12,210 nt of DNA, taken from the NCBI GenBank assembly GCA_900772745.1, contig CAAGRV010000033.1, positions 1-12,210 on the forward strand, written 5' to 3'. The notes beneath the pieces are model-generated. The model made no database searches. It saw nothing but the letters and a program-made list of their open reading frames with translations, and was not told the DNA's origin. How positions within the stretch are numbered: the first letter of the stretch is position 1; each line of letters begins with the position of its first letter. Source of the DNA: Clostridia bacterium (GTDB lineage: Bacteria > Bacillota > Clostridia > Christensenellales > UBA3700). Below, in pieces: positions 7,896-12,210 of the stretch. The position numbers and the translations under genes are program-made.

Positions 7896-7924
7896 ATTAT
7901 ATCATATTTTTTGCAAAAATACAA
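7896..7924 (-). promoter_or_regulatory. ktrB promoter, proximal
   Basis: On the minus strand TTGTAT (7919-7924), a 17-base spacer and a perfect TATAAT (7896-7901) lie just ahead of ktrB. The expected start point is near 7889-7890, leaving only 3-4 bases of leader. Confidence 0.55.
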
Positions 7925-7927
7925 AAA

Positions 7928-7955
7928 ATTATATAATTTTATCCATATTAGTCAA
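7928..7955 (-). promoter_or_regulatory. ktrB promoter, distal, with AT palindrome
   Basis: On the minus strand TTGACT (7950-7955, overlapping the cysK stop), a 16-base spacer and a perfect TATAAT (7928-7933) would give a leader of about 34 bases. The -10 box lies inside a perfect 16-base palindrome AAAATTATATAATTTT (7925-7940), which could bind a regulator or act as a weak end signal for cysK. The elements are AT-rich, so chance matches are possible. Confidence 0.45.
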
Positions 7956-8880
7956 AATACAAGTCGGTTGATAGGTATCTATCTCCACCATCTGGAGCAA
8001 GCGCAACAATGATTTTGCCCTTGTTCTCTGCCCGCATTGCGAGCACGCTGGCAGCATAAATGCTAGCGCCCGAGCTTATTCCCACGAGCACGCCCATGCT
8101 GTGAGCAATGGTTTTTGCCGTGCTGAAAGCCTCTTCGTTGGTGACTGTCATCACTTTATCCACCACCGACGAGTCATAATTTTTTGGCACAAAGTTTGCT
8201 CCAATGCCTTGAATTTTGTGAGCGCCTGCCCTACCTTGGGATATGAGAGGCGAACTCGCTGGCTCTACTGCCACAATTTGGATATTTGGATTTTGGGATT
8301 TTAGATATTTGCCCACACCGCTTATACTTCCGCCAGTGCCCACGCCAGCCACGAAAATATCAACCTTGCCGTCCGTGTCACGATAAATCTCAGGACCTGT
8401 TGTTCGGATATGCGAGAGCGGATTGTTCGGATTGTCGAATTGTCCCGCAACGATAGCGTTCGGAATTTCGCCAGCAAGTTTGTTCGCCATATCCACCGCA
8501 CCTTGCATGCCAAGGCTTGCATCGGACAGCACAATTTCTGCGCCATAAGCTTTGATAAATCTTTGGCGCTCTACGCTCATACTGCTTGGCATAACCATAA
8601 TAGATTTCAGTCCCATAGCCGCCGCAACCATAGCAATTCCGATACCAGTATTGCCTGACGTTGGCTCGATAATTGTCGAACACGTATCGAGTTTTCCCGC
8701 TTTTATGCCCTCGTTGATAATATAATAAGCTGCTCTATCTTTGCTACTTCCAGCTGGATTAAAACTCTCCAATTTGGCAAGCAAAGTTGCGCCTTCTCGA
8801 CCTACTTTTTGTTGGTAAACCGCCATATCAAGTAGCGGTGTATTGCCTATCATTTCTACAACTGATTTTTTGATATTCAT
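7948..8880 (-). CDS. cysK: O-acetylserine sulfhydrylase (cysteine synthase)
   Basis: This PLP enzyme makes cysteine from O-acetylserine and sulfide. The 310-residue product has the PLP-binding Lys in NPAGSSKDRAA (K47), the substrate-binding loop PTSGNTGI, the phosphate-binding GVGTGGS loop, the SSGAS segment and the typical C-terminal PDGGDRYLST motif. The residue before the PLP Lys is Ser where Val is usual, a minor change. The length matches CysK (about 310) rather than longer cystathionine beta-synthases. The ATG (8878-8880) has AAGGAG (8886-8891) 5 bases upstream. The gene has its own promoter and is divergent from the SGNH hydrolase. CysM-like or other beta-family activity is possible but less likely. 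Confidence 0.92.
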   Translation of the reverse strand: MNIKKSVVEMIGNTPLLDMAVYQQKVGREGATLLAKLESFNPAGSSKDRAAYYIINEGIKAGKLDTCSTIIEPTSGNTGIGIAMVAAAMGLKSIMVMPSSMSVERQRFIKAYGAEIVLSDASLGMQGAVDMANKLAGEIPNAIVAGQFDNPNNPLSHIRTTGPEIYRDTDGKVDIFVAGVGTGGSISGVGKYLKSQNPNIQIVAVEPASSPLISQGRAGAHKIQGIGANFVPKNYDSSVVDKVMTVTNEEAFSTAKTIAHSMGVLVGISSGASIYAASVLAMRAENKGKIIVALAPDGGDRYLSTDLYFD

Positions 8881-8891
8881 ATTGACTCCTT

Positions 8892-8904
8892 AGGTAGTAT
8901 ACCT
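8892..8904. promoter_or_regulatory. Inverted repeat in the cysK leader (possible operator)
   Basis: AGGTA and TACCT arms flank a 3-base centre, between the cysK -10 box and its ribosome-binding site. A repressor bound here would block transcription or early elongation. Rrf2-family sulfur regulators such as CymR are the obvious candidates, but I cannot match the motif with certainty. Confidence 0.35.
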
Positions 8905-8909
8905 TTTTT

Positions 8910-8938
8910 ATTATACAACTTTTTTACATTATATACAA
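8910..8938 (-). promoter_or_regulatory. cysK promoter (sigma-A type)
   Basis: On the minus strand TTGTAT (8933-8938), a 17-base spacer and a perfect TATAAT (8910-8915) give a start near 8903 and a leader of about 22 bases containing AAGGAG. Confidence 0.6.
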
Positions 8939-8958
8939 GACAAAAAATGTATAAAGTG

Positions 8959-8987
8959 TTGCCTAAACTGCCCGATAATTATATAAT
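8959..8987 (+). promoter_or_regulatory. Promoter of the SGNH hydrolase gene, apparently leaderless
   Basis: TTGCCT (8959-8964), a 17-base spacer and a perfect TATAAT (8982-8987). Only 6 bases separate the -10 box from the ATG at 8994, so the expected start point is at or next to the A of the start codon. No Shine-Dalgarno sequence is present. Confidence 0.55.
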
Positions 8988-8993
8988 GATAGT

Positions 8994-9755
8994 ATGACAA
9001 GGCGTTATCAACTGGAAATCGAAAACAAGCACAAGGGCAAAAATAAGCTCCGCAAAGTGTTGGAAGTCACTTTTATTGTGATTCTGATGCTTGCTGTTTC
9101 TATGTTTTCTATCGCTTACAGCTTGTATGGCAACGCTATGTTCAGCAAGGAATTTATCAAGGACTTCAAAGCCCAACGCTATGCTTACGACAACCAAAGT
9201 CTAGAACATGACCAAATTGTTTTCTTCGGTGATTCGATTACCGAAATGTATTTGCTGGGCGAGCATTTTCCGAATGTTACAATTTACAACCGTGGCATTG
9301 GGGGAGATATTACTTCCAATATGCTCACAAGGCTCGACAGCAACGTACTCAAACTCAAACCTCGCAAAATCTTTTTCCTTGGCGGTTGCAACGACTTGCG
9401 CCGTGGCATTAGCCCAATCGACATTGCATCCAATATCAACAAAATCATTGACAAAATCCAAGAAAAACTGCCCGACACTGAAATAATTGTCCAATCAGTT
9501 TATCCAATCAACCGCTCTGTCAAACTCGCAGGGCGTGACCTTATCGCCGCTTTCAACGACGATGAAGTGATTGTCCTCAACAACTATATTCGCCAAGTTT
9601 GCGAAACCCAAAAAGTCAACTTCGTGGACACCTACTCTCACCTCGTGGACGACAACAAACAACTCCAACCCCAATACACTTTCGACGGCTTGCACATGAC
9701 CGACCAAGCCTATGAACTCATCTCTACCCTTCTAAGTCCGTATGTGTATGAGTAA
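8994..9755 (+). CDS. Membrane-anchored SGNH/GDSL-family hydrolase
   Basis: This is a Ser hydrolase of the SGNH fold, a family that includes lipases and deacetylases of sugars and cell-wall polymers; the substrate cannot be told. The 253-residue product has a charged cytosolic start, one membrane segment (about 24-46), then an extracellular catalytic domain with all four family blocks: GDSITE (nucleophile S81), NRGIGGD (G103/G104), GGCND (N133) and DGLH (D231, H234). It is the only intact plus-strand gene here. It is strongly C-rich in its sense strand: in 9601-9720 I count 42 C and 18 G, the same plus-strand skew as its neighbours, so it looks long resident. The ATG at 8994 is chosen because no later start precedes the membrane segment with a ribosome-binding site. 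Family confidence is high. Confidence 0.9.
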   Translation: MTRRYQLEIENKHKGKNKLRKVLEVTFIVILMLAVSMFSIAYSLYGNAMFSKEFIKDFKAQRYAYDNQSLEHDQIVFFGDSITEMYLLGEHFPNVTIYNRGIGGDITSNMLTRLDSNVLKLKPRKIFFLGGCNDLRRGISPIDIASNINKIIDKIQEKLPDTEIIVQSVYPINRSVKLAGRDLIAAFNDDEVIVLNNYIRQVCETQKVNFVDTYSHLVDDNKQLQPQYTFDGLHMTDQAYELISTLLSPYVYE

Positions 9756-9901
9756 ATGATAAATTACAATAGATTAAAAATCTATAATATGCTTGGTAGC
9801 AAAACTTTAGTAGCTTTGTTTGAAAAATATTATATACTTAGTTTGACAATTCACTTCACAAAGAGCGGTACGCACGTTAGCGAGTACTTTCCCGCAAATC
9901 A

Positions 9902-10384
9902 TTAATATTTTTTATCTTTCCGAAACCAAATAAAGCCGTTATAAACAGCTATTACAATTTCCGGCATCATTATAAATATTATAAATGCACTAATACCTTG
10001 TTGTTGTACGGAACCATATTGATTGAAAAGATCAGACTGAACTGTTATGACGAGCAAAGATGCTGTTAAAAGCAGAATCCATGATAATATCACACACACT
10101 AAACCAATCATATAAATCTTTTTTATATTCGTAAGAATTAGTCCTATACTTTGCAAGAAAACAATAAAGATAATTATCCATATATTTGCTTGTAAGGTAT
10201 AGTTAAAGCTGTTGATATGTATTGTAGAGTGCGATAAAGCCATAAATATAGATACGTTGCAAACACTTTTTGTTATACCATCATTTAATTCTACTTTCAT
10301 TGAAAAAATTGGGCAAAAAACTAAAAGAACAAATGCCGACAAAAGCAGAATACCTATAATACTATTTTTACTTATTTTTTTCAT
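9902..10384 (-). CDS. Hypothetical four-helix membrane protein
   Basis: I do not recognise this 160-residue protein. It has about four hydrophobic segments (roughly residues 8-28, 67-86, 92-113 and 130-151), a Ser/Thr/Asn-containing loop between the first two, and a short basic C-terminal tail (FRKDKKY). The ATG at 10382-10384 has AGGTG 3 bases upstream; an in-frame GTG at 10388-10390 lies inside that site. A good promoter lies 30 bases further up, so it is probably expressed. Its composition is AT-rich and lacks the skew of the genes to the left, which suggests more recent arrival. The 146 bases between it and the SGNH gene hold only weak hairpins (for example 9769-9785). Confidence 0.7.
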   Translation of the reverse strand: MKKISKNSIIGILLLSAFVLLVFCPIFSMKVELNDGITKSVCNVSIFMALSHSTIHINSFNYTLQANIWIIIFIVFLQSIGLILTNIKKIYMIGLVCVILSWILLLTASLLVITVQSDLFNQYGSVQQQGISAFIIFIMMPEIVIAVYNGFIWFRKDKKY

Positions 10385-10413
10385 AATCACCTGTATAGCG
10401 ATAATGGAGTTGC

Positions 10414-10442
10414 CCTATAATCTATATGTTGCTTTTTGTCAA
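10414..10442 (-). promoter_or_regulatory. Sigma-A promoter of the four-helix membrane protein gene
   Basis: On the minus strand a perfect TTGACA (10437-10442), a 17-base spacer and TATAGG (10414-10419) give a start near 10407 and a leader of about 23 bases ending in the AGGTG site. Confidence 0.6.
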
Positions 10443-10822
10443 AAGAAATTCCAACAGGTCCGATGCTAATAGACAAATATTCTCATCTTCTCAAATTATA
10501 TTGTCTATCCTATCAATATAGTGATTAGCAATGGCTAACTTGAAATAATTATAGCAAATCTAAACAAATCCGTCAAGTGGTTAATTCGGATTTTGATAAA
10601 CTCCGCCCTTTTACGCTAAATAATATAAGCCACTTAACATATATTTTAATTTATACTCTATATAATACTGATATATTGACCATATTCGTTTTTTGACAAT
10701 AGTTACTGAACAAACTATGTAGAATCGCAATATCCTAAATATAGTTAATTCTGCCTCTTAAATTTGTGCTTTTCTTTACGCTCTTTTCAAATCCCTCTTT
10801 ATGTTTCTTGTCATAACAAAAC

Positions 10823-10851
10823 GGACTGCATATAATAGTTTATAACAGTCC
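10823..10851. repeat. Two-part hairpin, terminator-like
   Basis: GGACTG (10823-10828) and CAGTCC (10846-10851) form an outer 6-bp stem, and TATAA/TTATA form an inner stem around a 4-base loop. The trailing ATTTTC is a weak U-tract on the plus strand. It could end a short transcript from the promoter-like pair at 10693-10721. Confidence 0.4.
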
Positions 10852-10864
10852 ATTTTCATTGGTG

Positions 10865-10894
10865 GAGCGGCAACACTTGTATATACAAGCGCTC
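10865..10894. repeat. Bulged hairpin around a 14-base perfect palindrome
   Basis: CTTGTATATACAAG (10876-10889) is perfectly palindromic. GAGCG (10865-10869) and CGCTC (10890-10894) extend the stem with a one-sided 6-base bulge. It lies next to a GGTGGAGCGG sequence and may be a protein-binding site or element end. Function unknown. Confidence 0.35.
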
Positions 10895-11139
10895 GCCTAA
10901 GACTAAATTGAGATTTTTGAAGTGACTACACCATCAAAGTAATTATTAGACAATAAAACCTATTGATTAAATATTGGTTGAAACATTGAAAATAAAATAA
11001 TTGACTAACAGCAATAATTATGATTTACTTTCAATAGTGGAACTGATTTGTCCACGGAAAAATAGTTAGTCAGATAATATAGGAGATTATGTTTGACGAG
11101 GAAAGGCGAAAAATCGGATAAATATAAAGTCATTAAAAT

Positions 11140-11167
11140 AGGCGGTAGAATAAACATTCTATCGCCT
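11140..11167 (+). repeat. 12-bp hairpin
   Basis: Twelve-base arms (11140-11151 and 11156-11167) pair fully around an AAAC loop, with one G-U pair when read on the plus strand and an A-C mismatch on the minus strand. No U-tract follows on the plus strand; on the minus strand ATTTTAAT follows. It is a transcript-end or processing hairpin of unknown parent. Confidence 0.4.
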
Positions 11168-11302
11168 TAATTCGTGTTTGTTGAGCTATTTTATAAAGTT
11201 GCCGTACCCATCTCTTTTCTGCGCCAAATAGTGAACTGAACGCTTTATTTCATACTGCTTTGTGTGGCAAACAATACCTGCAACGCCTTTTAGACAAAAA
11301 TA

Positions 11303-11332
11303 AAGGAACCGTGTGTTCAAATGCGATTCCTT
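11303..11332 (-). terminator. Terminator-like hairpin at the edge of the pyk remnant
   Basis: Nine-base arms AAGGAATCG and CGGTTCCTT (minus-strand reading, one U-G pair) enclose a 12-base loop and are followed on the minus strand by TATTTTTG. No minus-strand gene feeds it now. Its right arm ends exactly where pyruvate-kinase similarity begins, so it may mark a junction or element end. Confidence 0.4.
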
Positions 11333-11525
11333 GTGGCGGAGCGTCCTCCCCGTTATGAGCGCGCAATACACCTCCACCGACGTCCTGTTTTACGAGGCGG
11401 AAAAAGTTGCCATAAACAATATGCCGGAGTTGAAAGCAGGCGACGCAATCGTCATCACCGCAGGCATAGCAGGAGAAAAATCAGGCAACACCAACACGAT
11501 AAAAATGGTAACCGTCTCGCGCTGA
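11331..11525 (+). pseudogene. pyk: 3'-end remnant of pyruvate kinase gene
   Basis: About 64 codons at the end of an open frame match the C-terminal domain of pyruvate kinase: LWRSVLPV, then TSTDVLFYEAEKVA, then LKAGDAIVITAG, SGNTNTIKMVTV and stop. The catalytic barrel and most of the protein are absent, and I see no pyk sequence elsewhere in the window, so this fragment cannot be an enzyme. The piece has about 52% GC (93 of 180 bases in 11341-11520) against about 32% in the radical SAM gene nearby, and resembles the core genes at left. There is no ribosome-binding site or plausible start. It may be a residue of a deleted gene, or a duplicated gene 3' end of the kind carried by integrating elements. 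Confidence 0.7.
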
Positions 11526-11547
11526 CCCCCTGCACTTTTTAATGATT

Positions 11548-11582
11548 GCACGGCATTGCCGTGCGCAATTCATAATTGCGCA
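11548..11582. repeat. Compound inverted repeat after the pyk remnant
   Basis: Two strong hairpins overlap by 3 bases: GCACGGC/GCCGTGC (11548-11564, loop ATT) and TGCGCAATT/AATTGCGCA (11562-11582, loop CAT). They cannot both form fully. The look is that of a short dispersed repeat (REP or MITE-end type) rather than a terminator, because an A-tract follows. Confidence 0.5.
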
Positions 11583-11604
11583 AAAAACCCTTTTGTGAAG
11601 CATC

Positions 11605-11633
11605 AAAAAACCAGACGTTATTGTCGGGTTTTT
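11605..11633. terminator. Bidirectional intrinsic terminator
   Basis: AAAAACC (11606-11612) and GGTTTTT (11627-11633), plus GAC/GTC inside, form a stem with one mismatch and a 6-base loop. Each strand ends in a U-tract of five or six. It lies between the convergent pyk remnant and the radical SAM gene and can serve both. Confidence 0.8.
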
Positions 11634-11680
11634 ATGACAGAGCGTTAGTAACGTAAAACGAATAATTATCAAACATTACC

Positions 11681-12210
11681 TTATATAATAACATTTTCTT
11701 GTATTAAAAGTATCGCTCTAAGTAATGCATATTCTCTGTCATTAGACATCTTAATCTGTCCTAATTCCCACTGCTTTGCTCGAAAATAAGACCTTGCACG
11801 CAATGTTAATTTAGTAAGTTTACAATAATTCTCATCCTTTGAATATATATTCCCATTGCTTACATAATTAGAGCCATAACAAGTAGGACAAGCATTTGCA
11901 ATTGAACATTTTTGACATTTTTCATCAAGTTTTTGTATTGGTATTTGCTCATCAAAAGTAATCGAACCTAACTCACGAGCGCGTTCCTTACCTGCCGATA
12001 TCGGCATGAAAAATTGACATGGATAACATTTACCATCTGTATCATACGTATGCATATGCGTTCCTGTACCACACCATTTTCGTATGGTTTTATAATCACT
12101 TTGATACCCTAGCTGGTCAAAATTAATTCCTAAAATTGAACAAGGCTCTATATTAGGATGAATTAAATAATATTCAATAATTTTGTTAAGTTCCCTATCT
12201 AATAAATAAA
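11681..12210 (-). CDS. Radical SAM/SPASM domain protein, C-terminal part
   Basis: The frame stays open to the right edge of the window, so the N-terminal radical SAM barrel with its CxxxCxxC cluster site lies outside. The 176 visible codons contain a SPASM-type auxiliary iron-sulfur domain: Cys of KWCGTG (12071-12073), then twelve residues, a Gly, four residues and Cys of CYPCQ (12017-12019); next the CQKCSIANACPTCYG cluster; and a last Cys in ENYCKL. The CX(9-15)GX4C start fits the SPASM pattern. The second block is CX2CX5CX2C rather than the common CX2CX5CX3C. SPASM enzymes include maturases of ribosomal peptides and of sulfatases; the substrate cannot be told. The tail after the domain is helical and basic. 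AT-rich composition and context suggest accessory DNA. An ATG at 12053-12055 is internal and not the start. Confidence 0.85.
   Translation of the reverse strand, partial: YLLDRELNKIIEYYLIHPNIEPCSILGINFDQLGYQSDYKTIRKWCGTGTHMHTYDTDGKCYPCQFFMPISAGKERARELGSITFDEQIPIQKLDEKCQKCSIANACPTCYGSNYVSNGNIYSKDENYCKLTKLTLRARSYFRAKQWELGQIKMSNDREYALLRAILLIQENVII

Larger units (their letters stand above)
10443..11088. other. Gene-poor AT-rich stretch with hairpins
   Basis: I find no convincing gene here on either strand. It holds a 7-base inverted repeat (AAATCCG at 10566-10572 with CGGATTT at 10587-10593), a plus-strand promoter-like pair TTGACA (10693-10698) and TATGTA (10716-10721), and two stronger hairpins listed separately. 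On the minus strand 10735-10839 is an open but startless frame of about 35 codons ending in TNLRGRINYI, which may be decayed coding sequence. Sequence between these items looks featureless. Confidence 0.5.

Noticed and set aside
7887..7947. c-di-AMP riboswitch upstream of ktrB
   Set aside because: Only 61 bases separate cysK from ktrB, with promoter elements filling them; too short and with none of the expected conserved blocks.
8881..8993. T-box or S-box leader for cysK
   Set aside because: The predicted leader is about 22 bases, too short for either riboswitch.
10861..10900. tRNA-like segment (GGTGGAGCGGC and following stem)
   Set aside because: No cloverleaf can be drawn: the stems nest into one bulged hairpin and no anticodon arm or T-loop sequence is present.
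11186..11377. 63-codon minus-strand open frame across the pyk remnant edge
   Set aside because: It has no ribosome-binding site, runs antisense through the pyk fragment and through a hairpin, and matches no family I know. I kept only its tail as a possible decayed repeat.
1..12210. CRISPR array, rRNA or complete insertion sequence
   Set aside because: I found no evenly spaced direct repeats, no rRNA-like sequence and no transposase or integrase frame on either strand.

Overview
The window looks like chromosomal DNA of an endospore-forming member of the Clostridia. It carries sporulation and germination genes (spoIIR, sleB, ypeB and a sipL-like SPOCS/LysM gene), veg and the MEP-pathway kinase ispE, with Firmicutes-type AAGGAG and AGGTGG ribosome-binding sites. 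I cannot name the genus from the sequence.

Layout. From 111 to about 8,880 every gene lies on the minus strand in short operons. Read in the direction of transcription they are cysK; ktrB-ktrA (a potassium channel and its gating ring, closed by a strong terminator at 5804-5831); veg-sipL-ispE (closed by a terminator at 2773-2799); and spoIIR-sleB-ypeB. SpoIIR is the forespore signal that activates mother-cell sigma-E. SipL helps anchor the spore coat. SleB with its partner YpeB hydrolyses cortex at germination. The left half is therefore a sporulation cluster with ispE embedded in it. On the plus strand, divergent from cysK, is a membrane-anchored SGNH/GDSL hydrolase (8994-9755).

After about 9,760 the character changes. 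The sequence becomes AT-rich and loses the strong C-over-G excess of the plus strand. It holds an orphan four-helix membrane protein (9902-10384, minus); about 900 bases with no convincing gene but several hairpins; a 3'-end remnant of a pyruvate kinase gene (11331-11525, plus) with host-like GC content; a compound inverted repeat; a bidirectional terminator; and, running off the right edge, the C-terminal part of a radical SAM/SPASM enzyme (11681 to beyond 12210, minus). I read this part as an accessory region or island edge.

Most notable points: the overlapping spoIIR-sleB-ypeB arrangement; one apparently leaderless gene (the SGNH hydrolase) and one possibly leaderless gene (ktrB) among neighbours with strong Shine-Dalgarno sites; the truncated pyk 3' end beside the accessory DNA; and two hairpin modules in the gene-poor stretch that may be diverged copies of one repeat. 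I see no clear, complete, undescribed system. The best candidate for one is whatever the truncated radical SAM gene belongs to, and that lies mostly outside the window.
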